A stretch of 64,000 nt of DNA from Deinococcus sp. KNUC1210 (GCF_022344005.1 NZ_CP092195.1:1-64000), one strand, 5' to 3'; positions 1-10,625 are shown, counted from the stretch's first letter. Program-made: numbers and translations. Notes: generated by a model not told the origin, from the letters alone.

Positions 1-630
<630 letters not shown>

Positions 631-714
631 TAGACTCCTCAGCCAATTTATCCTCGACTGCTCGGAGCTGAACGCCCGAGTCGGAAGGCCATCCGTGGCC
701 ACAGGAGACGAACC

Positions 715-1143
715 ATGACCCTGCAGGAACCCCACCGCCCCAGGATGCTGGCGTCGTTCGTGAACCACATGATCGGCGTGCTGGACGACCCCGATCAGGC
801 TGAGGCCGCCTTACAAGCCCTGATGGCCGAGGAGCACTTCACCGAGCACGACATCGAGCTGCTGTCCGGCGAGGCGGGACAGGACCGCCTGGATTTCACG
901 GGTGAGCGGCACGGCCTGCTGGCCTGTCTGAGACGGCAGATTCAGAAGCTGACCGATGAGTACGAGCACGCCCGCCGCTACGAGGACGAATTGCTGCGGG
1001 GCCGATATCTGGTGGTCGTCCACGTCAGCCGAGAGGAACAGGCAAGGCGGGTCTGCCACCTGCTGCGGTCGCACGGCGGGCATTTCATCCACTACTACGG
1101 GCCGTACATCATCCAGCAGTTCTGCCCTGATCTGGACGCCTGA
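715..1143 (+). CDS. hypothetical protein, 142 aa
   Basis: The start is supported by an AGGAGA Shine-Dalgarno sequence about 8 bases upstream. The product is soluble and mixed alpha/beta. It has an N-terminal segment rich in acidic residues, a helical middle (RRQIQKLTDEYEHARRYEDE), then a short beta-strand (GRYLVVVHV) and a helix leading to GGHFIHYYGPYIIQQF. The strand-helix-His/Tyr ending resembles small stress-type proteins that carry a general-stress-protein fold, but I cannot name a family. It lies 19 bases before the response regulator gene on the same strand and is probably co-transcribed with it. Confidence 0.7.
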   Translation: MTLQEPHRPRMLASFVNHMIGVLDDPDQAEAALQALMAEEHFTEHDIELLSGEAGQDRLDFTGERHGLLACLRRQIQKLTDEYEHARRYEDELLRGRYLVVVHVSREEQARRVCHLLRSHGGHFIHYYGPYIIQQFCPDLDA

Positions 1144-1161
1144 GACAGCGGGAGGCCGACC

Positions 1162-1806
1162 ATGATGACGGAACGAGCAGTGGGAGCGGCCCAGATCCGG
1201 GTGATGATCGTCGATGACCACGCCCTGTTCCGCCAGGGGGTCGGGCGCCTCCTCGAAGCCGCTGGGATAAGGGTGATCGCCGGGGCCAGAGATGGCCGGG
1301 AAGGGATCCGGTTCGCGGCCAGTCTGCGCCCGGACGTGACGCTGATCGACCTGGACATGCCCAGTCTGAGCGGCGTGCAGACCATCCAGGCCACCCAGCA
1401 GGTTCGGCCTGTGAGCCGGATCATTGCCCTGGCATCGTCCGCCGATCCGCTCGAGTCGTTCAGGGCGAGGGAGGCGGGCGCGAAGGGGTGCCTCACCAAG
1501 ACAGCCAGAGGGGACGAGCTGGTGAGTCTGATCCGGCAGGTTCACGCGGGCGAACCGGTGCTGGACGACACACGGCCCACGAGGGTGGCTGCTCCAGACA
1601 CTGCCGTTCCACTGAGCATCCGGGAGTGTGAGTTGCTCCGGCTGGTGGCCGAGGGCCTGGGGAACCACGAGATTGCCCAGCGCCTGAGCGTGTCCGAGAA
1701 GACCATCCGCAACCGCATGTCGCAGACGTTCGCCACCCTCAAAGTACACAACCGCACGCAGGCCGCCGTGTACGCCCTCAGAACGGGCATCGCCGCGCTG
1801 CGCTGA
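1162..1806 (+). CDS. NarL/FixJ-family response regulator
   Basis: A 214-residue two-domain regulator. The N-terminal receiver domain has the acidic pocket VDD at residues 17-19, the likely phospho-acceptor Asp63 in LIDLDMP, and the conserved Lys113 in CLTKT. The C-terminal LuxR-type HTH begins at about residue 150 (LSIRECELLRLVAEGL) and includes the recognition region VSEKTIRNRMSQ. A phosphorylated dimer would be expected to bind promoter DNA. No cognate histidine kinase is adjacent. The only kinase sequences in the window are the partial gene at the right edge and a remnant near 55 kb. Confidence 0.9.
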   Translation: MMTERAVGAAQIRVMIVDDHALFRQGVGRLLEAAGIRVIAGARDGREGIRFAASLRPDVTLIDLDMPSLSGVQTIQATQQVRPVSRIIALASSADPLESFRAREAGAKGCLTKTARGDELVSLIRQVHAGEPVLDDTRPTRVAAPDTAVPLSIRECELLRLVAEGLGNHEIAQRLSVSEKTIRNRMSQTFATLKVHNRTQAAVYALRTGIAALR

Positions 1807-1832
1807 ATCCGGAGGCGCAGTCAGGTGGGCGT

Positions 1833-2672
1833 TCAGCGTACCCGGATTGTCCACAGGTGCCCGCTCGGCTGGTCTGCCACCGGCTCACCCCGAACGACGA
1901 CCAGCGTCTTACCGTCTGGACTCCAGGCCGGAAAGCTGTGCGGATCACCGTCCGTGACCTGCTGACGATCCGTGCCGTCCATCCTCATCACCCAGACCTG
2001 GGAGGCTCCGGAGTGCGCACACGAGAACGCCACCCACTGCCCGTCCGGGGACGGGAACGGGGTGACATAGGTGGTGCCCTCGTCTTCAGGGCTGAGGCAG
2101 ACCCGCCGCGCTCCAGGCCCGGTGGGCTGGAGGTAGATCAAGTTCTTCCCGTCTTTCTGAGCGTGATACACGAACGACCCGGCGTCCGAGAGCAGCCAGG
2201 GCTGATCCTGCACGCCCGCTGCATCTGTGAGCTGGCGCATGTCTCCGTTGGCGTCACGCCGATGCACATGAAACGTCTGCCCCTGCGTCTGCTGGAAGTA
2301 CAGCAGCGTCCGCCGGTCGGTGGCGGCGACACTCGGACCGTGGCAGGCCTGGAAAGACTCCACCAGCAGCGTAACGGTTCCGTTTGACAGGTTGCAGCGC
2401 CAGAGGGCCGGTCGTCCGCTCCGGTCGCTGACGAAGGCGAAGTCGTTCAGGCTGAAGAAGGCTGGACGCCCGGTGGCGTTGGTTCCCGGCAGGTTGCAGA
2501 GCGTCAGCTCGGTCAGCTCCGACCCGTCCGCCAGCACCTGATAGAGTCCGCGCGTTCCCCCCAGCAGGCGCTCGAAGACCACCCCCGCGCTGTCCGGCGT
2601 CCAGTTGGGGCGAACGTCCACGCCAGGCCCAGAGGTCAACTGGACGGCAGGGCCGAAGGTGAGCGTGGTCAT
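1833..2672 (-). CDS. TolB-like/PD40 beta-propeller protein
   Basis: A 279-residue protein with repeated WD40-like PD40 blades, seen as PNWTPDSAGVVF, PSPDGQWVAFS and PAWSPDGKTLVVV, as in the TolB C-terminal propeller. No signal peptide is visible, so the product is probably cytoplasmic unless its true start lies upstream. It is convergent with the response regulator gene. PD40 proteins of this size act as binding scaffolds or, when fused, as peptidase partners. No catalytic domain is present here, so the specific role is unknown. Confidence 0.75.
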   Translation of the reverse strand: MTTLTFGPAVQLTSGPGVDVRPNWTPDSAGVVFERLLGGTRGLYQVLADGSELTELTLCNLPGTNATGRPAFFSLNDFAFVSDRSGRPALWRCNLSNGTVTLLVESFQACHGPSVAATDRRTLLYFQQTQGQTFHVHRRDANGDMRQLTDAAGVQDQPWLLSDAGSFVYHAQKDGKNLIYLQPTGPGARRVCLSPEDEGTTYVTPFPSPDGQWVAFSCAHSGASQVWVMRMDGTDRQQVTDGDPHSFPAWSPDGKTLVVVRGEPVADQPSGHLWTIRVR

Positions 2673-2760
2673 GGAACAAGCCTACCGACCGAGGGCTGCC
2701 GCAGGGTTGGCGCTCCTTCATCAAGCCTCTCTGGTCAGTGGTCAGGCGTTTTATCAGCAG

Positions 2761-2796
2761 GCAGGGGCCACTCACCATCAAGTGAATGGCCCCTGC
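2761..2796. terminator. hairpin terminator downstream of the CHRD lipoprotein gene
   Basis: Two 15-base arms (2761-2775 and 2782-2796) pair with a single C/A mismatch around a six-base loop. It sits 26 bases past the stop of the minus-strand gene at 2823-3266 and before the start of the next minus-strand gene. It lacks a strong T-tract, so it is a candidate only. Confidence 0.5.
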
Positions 2797-2822
2797 TCGA
2801 TGTTGCCTCCTCAGTTCCTTCT

Positions 2823-3266
2823 TCAGCCCTTGACGAGTTTGACAGGCGCGCAGATCGGCACCACCGACGGGTCGCTGGCGTAATGCACGTTGATGTACGC
2901 GCCCTTGTCGCCCTCGATCTTGGTCTGCTCGGTCTTCACCGTCACGCTGGCGTTGCCACTGGCGTCCGCCGTGAAGTTGGGAAAGCCCACCGTGACGGGC
3001 CCGTTTGAGGCGCAGGGGTTGGTGCTGGAGTCCGGCCCGAAAGCGTGGTAATGCGCGATGTACGCTCTGCCGGGGGTCAGGCCCGAGACGCTCAGCACGG
3101 TGGTGACCATGCCGCTCGACTGTGAGGCCACCGCGTTGCCCACCGCAGACGGGTCGGCCTGATTCGGGTTGTGCTTGAACAGGTAGGTGGTGGGCAAGCC
3201 GAACAGCGCGCAGGAGCCGAGTAGCAGGGGGCCAGCGATACTGAGTACGATCTTATGTCCCATCAT
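2823..3266 (-). CDS. CHRD-like secreted lipoprotein
   Basis: A 147-residue protein with a short hydrophobic signal ending in a lipobox-like LLGSC, so it is probably lipid-anchored. The mature part matches the second gene product of this region (3307-4050) along its CHRD-like domain: GLTPGRAYIAHYHAFG and later GAYINVHYASDPSVVPICA. The paired HYH and NVH histidines and two conserved cysteines (NPCAS and PICA) suggest a disulfide-stabilised beta-sandwich, possibly metal-binding. CHRD domains are known from chordin and bacterial secreted proteins without a firm enzymatic role. Confidence 0.7.
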   Translation of the reverse strand: MMGHKIVLSIAGPLLLGSCALFGLPTTYLFKHNPNQADPSAVGNAVASQSSGMVTTVLSVSGLTPGRAYIAHYHAFGPDSSTNPCASNGPVTVGFPNFTADASGNASVTVKTEQTKIEGDKGAYINVHYASDPSVVPICAPVKLVKG

Positions 3267-3306
3267 GATGTCCTCCGTGGTGAAGCAGGGGTATGTTGAC
3301 GACGCC

Positions 3307-4050
3307 TCAGCGGTTGGTCACGGTGATTGTGGCGCTCATGCCCTCATGGTAGGAGCAGTAATACGTAAAGATTCCAGGGGTCTTGAAGGTGTAACTGTAA
3401 CGCTCGCCGGGATGGAGGTCGGCGGAGCGAATCCCCGGCAGATCGACCGACAGCACGTTGTGCGTGACCTTGCCGGTATGGATCCAGGTGACGGTGGTTC
3501 CAGCGACCACTGTCAGCGCAGCAGGCATGAAGAGGTTGTCGCCGATCTTGACGGTCTGCTGGAGCGCGGTGGACGCTGCAGTGGTCGTGCTCTGGGCCGT
3601 TTGGGCCCTCTCAGTCTTCAGCACCGAGGCACACAGCGGAACCACTGCGAGATTCACGGCAGTATGGACGTTAACGTAAGCCCCGAGCGTGCCACTGATC
3701 CTGGCTGGATCGGCCCGCAGCAGCACCGTGGCCTGACCCTGAGCGTTGGTCTTGAAGGGCGGGAAGCCGAGCGTGATGGGGCCACTGGAGGCGCAGGGAT
3801 CGCTGCTGGCCGCGCCCAAGGCGTGGTAGTGGGCCACGTACGGGGTGCTGGGCGTCAGGCCTCGCAGGGTCAGCACCGACACAGAACTCGTGGGACTCAG
3901 GGTGCGCACGGTCAACTGGCCGGAAGCGCTGCTGATAGGCGTTCCCTGAAGTTTGAAGGGGAAGCTCATGGTGGGCGTGGCCACCGCGCCCGCACTGCTC
4001 AACAGGAGCGCCGAAGCCAGCACTGAACTCAAACGTAAAAAACGTGACAT
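3307..4050 (-). CDS. secreted CHRD-like plus cupredoxin protein
   Basis: A 247-residue exported protein with a signal peptide of about 25 residues ending at GAVATP. Residues from about 30 to 140 form a CHRD-like domain that is paralogous to the neighbouring lipoprotein (YVAHYHALG, GAYVNVHTAVNLAVVPLCA). Residues from about 165 to 247 form a plastocyanin-type cupredoxin. Its type 1 copper ligands are visible as His in THNVLS and the C-terminal YYCSYHEGM cluster (Cys, His, Met). It probably carries electrons or buffers copper outside the cytoplasmic membrane, consistent with the copper-resistance genes elsewhere on the element. Confidence 0.8.
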   Translation of the reverse strand: MSRFLRLSSVLASALLLSSAGAVATPTMSFPFKLQGTPISSASGQLTVRTLSPTSSVSVLTLRGLTPSTPYVAHYHALGAASSDPCASSGPITLGFPPFKTNAQGQATVLLRADPARISGTLGAYVNVHTAVNLAVVPLCASVLKTERAQTAQSTTTAASTALQQTVKIGDNLFMPAALTVVAGTTVTWIHTGKVTHNVLSVDLPGIRSADLHPGERYSYTFKTPGIFTYYCSYHEGMSATITVTNR

Positions 4051-4110
4051 GGGATACCTCCAGGGTCAGGGACAGAGAGAGTGTGAGCGTGTGGCTCGAA
4101 CGATGCCCCC

Positions 4111-4422
4111 TTAATTCTGAAGACGGCGCATGTACTCGATTTCCAGCGCCTGCTCGGTCAGGATCTCCTGCGCCAGCCGTTTCACCTGCGGGTTTTTGCC
4201 GTAAAGCAGTTCGGCCTTCGCCGCGTCCACCGCGCCCTGGTGGTGCGGGACCATCATGGCCAGGAAGTCCTGGTCGGCGTTCCCGGTCATCGGAGCCGCC
4301 GCCATTCCGCTGTGCATCCGAGCCATCGCCTCGTCCATCAGACTCTGGAAGCCAGGAGTGTTTCCGGCCAAGGCCGCCCCTCCGAGCAGCAGGACGGCCA
4401 CCCAGCGCACGGCGGGCTTCAT
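4111..4422 (-). CDS. DUF305 family protein
   Basis: A 103-residue protein with a signal peptide (VAVLLLGGAALAG) and one DUF305 domain. The family hallmark MMVPHHQGAVDAAKAEL is followed by a helix of the type ILTEQALEIEYMRRL. DUF305 is a ferritin-like helical family often found with copper genes. This copy is about half the usual length, because DUF305 proteins typically carry two HHQ-containing motifs. Its start overlaps the stop of the upstream YVTN gene by four bases, so the pair is translationally coupled. Confidence 0.8.
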   Translation of the reverse strand: MKPAVRWVAVLLLGGAALAGNTPGFQSLMDEAMARMHSGMAAAPMTGNADQDFLAMMVPHHQGAVDAAKAELLYGKNPQVKRLAQEILTEQALEIEYMRRLQN

Positions 4423-5807
4423 GGCGCCTGTACCAGCACCACCGCGCTGCCCGTTTTCAGAACGACACTCAGCGTTTGACGCCCAGTGTCGCTGCCCGTG
4501 AGCAGCTTCTTGACCGGCCCGATGGTCTGCGCCGAGGCGATCCCAAGCGGGCTGGTCTTGAAGCCGGCGATCTCCTGAGCTTGACCGTCCGTCCCCATCA
4601 GCTTCAGGACGTAGTCGGTGCTTGGAGTCAGTCCGGTCGCCACGATCTGCACCAGGTCGACCAGCCCGAGCGGATTGACGCTAACCGTGGCCCGCGCGGG
4701 GCCGGACAGTGCGACCAGGCTGAGCGTCAGGGTGGCCTTCGTGGCGTCGAGCGGGGTCAGGTTGGCGGTTCCGGGTCCGGTCTTCACGGCTCCCGGCACG
4801 TACACCAGCGCCTGGGGCAGCTGGCCGGTGGGCACACTCCCGACGACCTTGTTGCTGGCGGTATCGATCACCTGCACCTGATCGGCCCCCTCCAGGCCGA
4901 TGTAGACCTTCCTCCCGTCCGACGCGGCCCAGGCGCCGTGCGGCAGCGCCCCGGTCGGGATATTCGCCACCAGTTTCGGTGCGGCGTCACGGGTGTAAAC
5001 CTTCACCACGTTCAGGCCGCCCACCGTGACGTAGGCAAACTTGCCGCCGGGCGTATCGGCCAGCGCCACGTGGTTGGTGACCGGGCCGGTGTCGAGGGTG
5101 GCCGTCACGCCAAACGGTGGCAGGGCGTTCATCACCTGGGTTTTTCCACTGTCTTTCAGGGTGAACCAGACCTGCTGGCCGTCCGGGCTGACCGCCAGAT
5201 TTGGGCTGAAGGGGCTGGCCTGTTTGACGTGGGCGATCACCTGGTAACTGCGGGTGTCGATCACGCTCAGCTCCGGCGTGAAGCTCGACGGCACGTAGGC
5301 GTAGCGGCCATTCGGGTTGAACAGCACCATGCCGGGACCGTTGGCGATGGTGATGCGGCGCTTTTCCTTCATGGCGACGGGGTCGATCACCGAGACGTAA
5401 TCCTCGCCGCGCACCGCCACCCACAGCTCTCGCCCGTCCGGGGTGAAGAATGCCTCGTGGGGGCTGCGGCCCAGGTACACCTTGCCGCGTACCGCGTTGG
5501 TGGCCGTGTCGATGAAGGTCACTGAATTCGAACCGATCGAGACGGCGGCCAGGGTCTTGCCGTCGGGGGAGAAGCCCAGGCCGTGCACCAGCAGTTCGCC
5601 TTTGTACAGCGGGGCCAGCGCAGCGGGAACCTGTGCGCCCAGCGAAATGAGGCCCAGCAGCTTGAGGGTCAGGGGATCGATCACCGAGACGGTATTGGAA
5701 CTCTGGTCGGCGGTGTACACCCGGTCACCCACCGACTGGGCGACGACAGGTGCACAGAGCAGGAGGGCGGAGAGCAGCGTGACGGAATGGAGAAATCTGG
5801 TGTGCAT
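4419..5807 (-). CDS. YVTN-type beta-propeller protein
   Basis: A 462-residue exported protein. The signal peptide (LLSALLLCAPVVAQS) is followed by about six YVTN-family propeller blades. Examples are VYTADQSSNTVSVIDP, NSVTFIDTATNAV, VYIGLEGADQVQVIDT and NKVVGSVPTGQLPQALVYVPG. The last 110 or so residues form a separate beta-rich domain beginning near LTPLDATKATLTLSL. Such propellers are surface or periplasmic binding scaffolds. The gene is the first of a pair with the DUF305 gene. Confidence 0.8.
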   Translation of the reverse strand: MHTRFLHSVTLLSALLLCAPVVAQSVGDRVYTADQSSNTVSVIDPLTLKLLGLISLGAQVPAALAPLYKGELLVHGLGFSPDGKTLAAVSIGSNSVTFIDTATNAVRGKVYLGRSPHEAFFTPDGRELWVAVRGEDYVSVIDPVAMKEKRRITIANGPGMVLFNPNGRYAYVPSSFTPELSVIDTRSYQVIAHVKQASPFSPNLAVSPDGQQVWFTLKDSGKTQVMNALPPFGVTATLDTGPVTNHVALADTPGGKFAYVTVGGLNVVKVYTRDAAPKLVANIPTGALPHGAWAASDGRKVYIGLEGADQVQVIDTASNKVVGSVPTGQLPQALVYVPGAVKTGPGTANLTPLDATKATLTLSLVALSGPARATVSVNPLGLVDLVQIVATGLTPSTDYVLKLMGTDGQAQEIAGFKTSPLGIASAQTIGPVKKLLTGSDTGRQTLSVVLKTGSAVVLVQAP

Positions 5808-5915
5808 GAAACTCCCTGGGGTGGTCAGAACAACCCTGGAGGTGGTTCTGATGTCTGCCGAATGGATCTGAGCTGAAGTCTGTCAGCCAACGAACCTGTG
5901 GTGTGACCAGAAGGG

Positions 5916-7091
5916 TTAAGGCGTGCTGGTCAGATCCTGGCCGTTCACGACGGCACTCACGCCGACCACCTCGTGGGTGGTGGTGGTCTTCCCGGCGTTG
6001 TCGGTCACGCGGGCCGTGATGGTCACGCTGGTCTTGCCAGCGGGCAGGTCGAGCGAGCCGCCCACCACCCAATCGGCTGTAGTGCGCACCAGCCCGTCCG
6101 CCCCGATCTCGCTGCCCGCCACGTCGAACAGCGGCGCGAGGTTGGCCCCAGCAGCCACCCGGTTGCCGTTCGGCTGGATCAGCGGCACGTCGAAGCTCAG
6201 CTCCAGGCCGGGGTAGAAGCTGTTCGGCCCGGCCACCGTTCCGGTCTTAAGGTTGGCGATCTTGGTCGGGTCGAAGATCAGGCCCTCGCGCACCCCGATA
6301 CCAGCCCGGCTGCGGTCGGTGGCGCTGACCTGAATGAAGAACAGAGAACCGGTGTTGGCCGGCGGCGTGCCGCTCGGCCCGGTCGAGATGCTGGTGGGCA
6401 CCCTGGGCGCGATCAGGCTGACTTCAGGGCCGTCCACGTCGTCTGTCGCGTGGGCTGTGACCGGCGTCGGAGCGGGCGTCAGGTCCTGGCCCGCCGTGCG
6501 TGGGCCGTCCTTGACCCGCACGTTGACCTTGTCCTGGGTGATCCGGCCTGTCTCATCCTTGACCGACGCGGTCAGGGTGAAGCCGGTGACGCCCACGGGC
6601 AGCGACTCCAGCACGTGCCAGCCGGCCCAGACGGTCACACCGGGGCCGGGGGTGTCGTCGGTGCCGGCCACGTTGAAGAGGGCCGCGAGGTTGGTGCCCT
6701 TGAGAATGAGGCCGCCGTCGGGTTTGATCAGGTCGGTGTCGGCGCTCACCGTCAGGCCGGGGAAGTCGGGGTTGGCCTGGCCGAGCAGGTCCTCGTGCCG
6801 GATGCCGGTGGTTCCAGGCCCGACGGTCGCTTCCCTGACCTTGACCTTGGTGTCGTCCCGGGTGACGAGTTCCAGGTTGATCACGAAACCTGCCCCGGTG
6901 TTGAGCGGCGTGGCGGTGCCCTGCACGCCGGTGCCGGGCGAGACGGTGGCGTTGCCGAGCGGCGAAACGATCCGCAGCACCGGGGCCGCCGCGTCGGGGG
7001 CAGGCGTGACGGGCGCGCCGTTACCGCAGGCCGTGAGGATGCTGCCGAGGGCCAGGCTGGACATCAGGATGAACTTGTTCATGGTTCGCAT
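5916..7091 (-). CDS. lipoprotein with two tandem Ig-like/cadherin-like repeats
   Basis: A 391-residue protein with a lipobox LTAC at the end of its signal peptide. The body is an internal duplication of about 150 residues. The first unit contains PGLTVSADTDLIKPDGG, NLAALFNVAG and FTLTASVKDETGRI. The second contains PGLELSFDVPLIQPNG, NLAPLFDVAG and VTITARVTDNAGKT. The strand pattern is typical of bacterial Ig-like folds. It is probably a cell-envelope structural or adhesive protein. It follows the anti-sigma gene on the same strand after a 50-base gap and could be part of that regulon. Confidence 0.65.
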   Translation of the reverse strand: MRTMNKFILMSSLALGSILTACGNGAPVTPAPDAAAPVLRIVSPLGNATVSPGTGVQGTATPLNTGAGFVINLELVTRDDTKVKVREATVGPGTTGIRHEDLLGQANPDFPGLTVSADTDLIKPDGGLILKGTNLAALFNVAGTDDTPGPGVTVWAGWHVLESLPVGVTGFTLTASVKDETGRITQDKVNVRVKDGPRTAGQDLTPAPTPVTAHATDDVDGPEVSLIAPRVPTSISTGPSGTPPANTGSLFFIQVSATDRSRAGIGVREGLIFDPTKIANLKTGTVAGPNSFYPGLELSFDVPLIQPNGNRVAAGANLAPLFDVAGSEIGADGLVRTTADWVVGGSLDLPAGKTSVTITARVTDNAGKTTTTHEVVGVSAVVNGQDLTSTP

Positions 7092-7141
7092 GGTGGTGCC
7101 TCCACTCCCCCGTATGCGGGGAGAGGCACGTTTGGATGCAT

Positions 7142-7849
7142 TCAGCTTTCGGGCAGTTTGGTGCGGCCCAGCGGATGGGTTGGGGCGGGGCTGCCACCGG
7201 TCGGTTCGACGCTCACGCCGACCGAGTCGTAGCCGCGCCAGGACACCTCCAGCACCGTGCCGTCCGTCAGGCCCAGACTAATCGGCACGCCCGCACGCGG
7301 TCCACTCGCCTGCCGTCCCCAGGCCTGATACACCTGCCCTGGCGCGGCTTTCTTGTTCAACACCAGCAGCGCCCGTCCATCTGGCCTGACGTACATGAAC
7401 CCGTAGGGTTCGCCAGCCTTCGAGGCGAGCGTGAGACGTCTCGCTCCATGCTGCCAGGACTGCACGCTGTTCTGAGCGGTCATGACAGGCTGAGCCGGAC
7501 TGAGCCGGAGGTACCCACCGAGCGCCACGATCAGGGCGATGGCCGCTGCCAGGGGCCAGACTGGCAGCCGCTTGGAAGGTGCTGACGGTGGCGGCGCCTG
7601 CGTGAACGACTTTTGGGCAGAGGCCGCGCTGCGCCGGGCCTGAATCTTCTCCCAGCTTCCCTCGGGAGCCGGTGTGTCGGGCAGATCGTCGGCCAGCGAG
7701 AACAGCGCGTCTTGCAGCCGAGCCACCTCAGCACGGCAGACAGCACAGCTCAGCAGGTGGGTGTCCACACGGCCCTGCTGGGCGGGGTCGAGCGTCCCCA
7801 ACACAGAGTCAGGCAGCAGTTCGGTTGGATGGTCGTCGGGGCGGGTCAT
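7142..7849 (-). CDS. anti-sigma factor (zf-HC2/RskA type)
   Basis: A 235-residue membrane anti-sigma factor. The N-terminal zinc-anti-sigma motif reads HLLSCAVCRAEV (HxxxCxxC). A single membrane segment (WPLAAAIALIVALGGYL) follows at about residue 100. The C-terminal extracytoplasmic domain belongs to the RskA type, with typical blocks GYLRLSPAQP and YQAWGRQ. Its start overlaps the sigma-factor stop by four bases. It would sequester the SigK-like factor at the membrane until regulated proteolysis releases it. Confidence 0.9.
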   Translation of the reverse strand: MTRPDDHPTELLPDSVLGTLDPAQQGRVDTHLLSCAVCRAEVARLQDALFSLADDLPDTPAPEGSWEKIQARRSAASAQKSFTQAPPPSAPSKRLPVWPLAAAIALIVALGGYLRLSPAQPVMTAQNSVQSWQHGARRLTLASKAGEPYGFMYVRPDGRALLVLNKKAAPGQVYQAWGRQASGPRAGVPISLGLTDGTVLEVSWRGYDSVGVSVEPTGGSPAPTHPLGRTKLPES

Positions 7850-8472
7850 GGCAGCATCCTTTCTCTGAGCTTCAGCAGTGCTCGGCGCAGTCGGCTCTTG
7901 ACGGTGCCGAGTGGCAAGCCGGTGCGGGTGGTGATCTCGGCGTGGGTGTAGCCGCCGAAGAACATCGCTTCCAGCAGGGCCCGGTCAGGGCCCGGTAAGC
8001 CGGTCAGGGCCGACTGCACCAGGGCCTCATCCAGCGGGTCACGGGCGGCCCTGGAGGGCAGATCGAACGCCTCTTCACCTTCGCGGTCATGGTCGCGCAC
8101 TGGTCTGGAACGTCGGGTTCGCAGCCGTTCCAGACAGAGATGATGGGCGATGGTCAGCACGAAGGTTCGGACGGTTCCCCGCGACGGGTCGCATACGTCG
8201 GCCCGGTCCGCGAGCCGAACGAAGGTGTCCTGGAGCGCTTCCTCGGCGTCTTCGGGCGTGCTCAGCATCCGCAGGCAGACGCGGTAGGTGACGCCGGACA
8301 GGTCATCGTACAGTTCCTTCAGGGCGTCGTCCTGACCGTGCCGCAGTTGGACGATCAGGCGCTGATGGGCGGTGTCGGGTGAGGTCGACGGCCGTGGCCC
8401 CGAGGAGGTCACAGCGGGCCTGGGGAGTGCAAGTTGACGCCAGCTTTGGTGGGAAATAGGCGCTGCATACAT
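7846..8472 (-). CDS. ECF RNA polymerase sigma factor (SigK-like)
   Basis: A 208-residue sigma-70 family factor. Region 2 spans LKELYDDLSGVTYRVCLRML and DAEEALQDTFVRLADRAD. Region 4 is seen as LPGPDRALLEAMFFGGYTH followed by TGLPLGTVKSRLRRALLKL. The first 30 or so residues are not typical of the family, so the true start could be internal. The four-base overlap with the anti-sigma gene forms the classical autoregulated pair. Confidence 0.9.
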   Translation of the reverse strand: MYAAPISHQSWRQLALPRPAVTSSGPRPSTSPDTAHQRLIVQLRHGQDDALKELYDDLSGVTYRVCLRMLSTPEDAEEALQDTFVRLADRADVCDPSRGTVRTFVLTIAHHLCLERLRTRRSRPVRDHDREGEEAFDLPSRAARDPLDEALVQSALTGLPGPDRALLEAMFFGGYTHAEITTRTGLPLGTVKSRLRRALLKLRERMLP

Positions 8473-8677
8473 ACCTTCTTCTATGCGCAGAGTACATGTT
8501 CTGGATGCAATCTACGGGGAGAGGACCGACAACGCCGCGATGAATCGTCGTACGGTGACTGGCACGTTCCCGGCAATCAAGGAAGGAAGCTGGGTCTCAC
8601 CGGGCAGGCAAAACACTTGAGTTGGAAGCGAACTGCCAGAAGTGCACTGCTGTCCTCTGGCCTACACGCACTCGCCC

Positions 8678-9556
8678 TCAGCGCACCAGGCTCTCCAGCA
8701 CTTCCCGCACTACAGCAGGCAGCATCGCCACCGGCGCGGACACCACGTGGTATCCGAGGGTGATGTCGTTTGCTTCCAGCCCAGCGCTGCTCAGAATACC
8801 TATGTCGATTTCCAGGCTGACCATACTGCGTGGAAGGATCGCCACCCCGAGACCTCCCACCAGCGCCGCCTTGAGGGCCAGGAAACTGCCGAGTTCCAGT
8901 TCGCGTATCGGCGTGACGCCACTCGACTGGATGAGCCGCGCGGCGCGGCGCCGCACAGACGATTCCGGCATCGGCCACAGCAGCGATTCGTCCTGCAGCA
9001 CATTCAGGTTCACGTACCCGCTCTCGGCCAGCCGGTGCCCCCTCGGGACGATCAGGCGCAGGTCCTCGCTGGAGAAGCGCCGCGCTTCCAGCCCGTCCGG
9101 CAGGACCTGCGAGGCGTCCACCGCCAGGGTGGCGTCCAGTTCGCCGTCGGCGACCAGTTGAATCAGCCTGGGGGTATGGTCGGAATGCAGGCTGACCTTC
9201 AGGGTCTCGTCCGAGAACCGCGCGGCGAGCGGCACTGCTCTTGTGGCCAGCGTCCAGGACACGCCGAGGCGCACGTGCTTTTTCAGATTGTGGCGCTTCT
9301 CGTGGGCCAACTCGCCGACGCGCCGCATGCTGCGGGAGATCGCCTGCGCCAACGGCAACAGTTCTAGCCCATCGGCGGTCAGGGTGACACCCCGGGAGTG
9401 CCGGGTGTAGAGCGGCGGGCCGACCGCGTCGGCCAGTGCCCGCAGCTGCCCGGACACTGCCGGCTGGCTGAGGTGCAGGAATTCCGCCGCCTTGCTGACG
9501 CTGCCCAGCTCCGCCACTGCGCTGAAGGTGATCAGGTACTCCGGATTGACGCGCAC
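8678..9556 (-). CDS. LysR-type transcriptional regulator
   Basis: A 292-residue regulator. The N-terminal winged HTH reads [20 protein letters not shown] followed by [12 protein letters not shown] periplasmic-binding-protein-like co-inducer domain starts at about residue 90. The gene lies at the 3' end of the reactive-sulfur operon on the same strand, 133 bases after the UspA remnant. Several LysR proteins (CysB, Cbl) respond to sulfur compounds, so a link to this island is reasonable, but no ligand residues can be assigned. Confidence 0.85.
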   Translation of the reverse strand: MRVNPEYLITFSAVAELGSVSKAAEFLHLSQPAVSGQLRALADAVGPPLYTRHSRGVTLTADGLELLPLAQAISRSMRRVGELAHEKRHNLKKHVRLGVSWTLATRAVPLAARFSDETLKVSLHSDHTPRLIQLVADGELDATLAVDASQVLPDGLEARRFSSEDLRLIVPRGHRLAESGYVNLNVLQDESLLWPMPESSVRRRAARLIQSSGVTPIRELELGSFLALKAALVGGLGVAILPRSMVSLEIDIGILSSAGLEANDITLGYHVVSAPVAMLPAVVREVLESLVR

Positions 9557-9689
9557 CCGGGCAGCATATCAGGACGCCGGTAAGTCGTATCAGTCAAGCC
9601 GATATCTTTTGCAGCAAAATACGTTAAGACCATGGTCGGGATGGTCCAATCCTCTACATCAACGGATGACCGAACTGTGCCCACAGGCT

Positions 9690-10134
9690 TCAGCGAACGT
9701 GAAGCAGCAGAACTGGCGTGGAGGAATGACGCACCACGTCCTCGGCGACGCTGCCATGTATCAGGTGCGCCACTCCAGTCCGGCCATGGGTGGCCATCAC
9801 GATCAGGTCCACGTCGAGCCAGCCTGCTTCTCTCAGGATCACCTGCGCGACGTGCGCGTGCTGGGCCTGCACGATCTGGGTTTCGTATTCAGTCCCATCC
9901 AGCACCTTGCTGATGCGGGCAAAGTCCGTCTCGCTTTCGGCCGTCCAGCCCTGTTCTAGCGTCTGAGCGTCCTCACTCAGGTTCGTCTCCGCTGGACAGG
10001 TCCAGGTGGGCATCAGGCACGACGTGCAGCACCGTCAGTCTGGCACTGACACCGCGGGCCAGCTCGGCGGCGTGCCGAAGAGCCGGATCGGAGAAGAGCG
10101 TCCCGTCGCTGGTCACCAGAATGTGTCGGTACAT
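9690..10134 (-). pseudogene. universal stress protein UspA, frameshifted
   Basis: The N-terminal half reads MYRHILVTSDGTLFSDPALR from a start at 10134 and stops at 9973. The C-terminal half continues in another frame to 9690 with the ATP-binding signature MATHGRTGVAHLIHGSVAE. The whole spans 445 bases, one more than a multiple of three, and the joined product would be about 147 residues, the usual UspA length. The shift falls near 9975-9990, where one surplus base would explain it. It may be a sequencing error or recent inactivation. It is the last gene of the sulfur operon. Confidence 0.7.
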
Positions 10135-10151
10135 GGAACCTCCAGTGGGCG

Positions 10152-10625
<474 letters not shown>
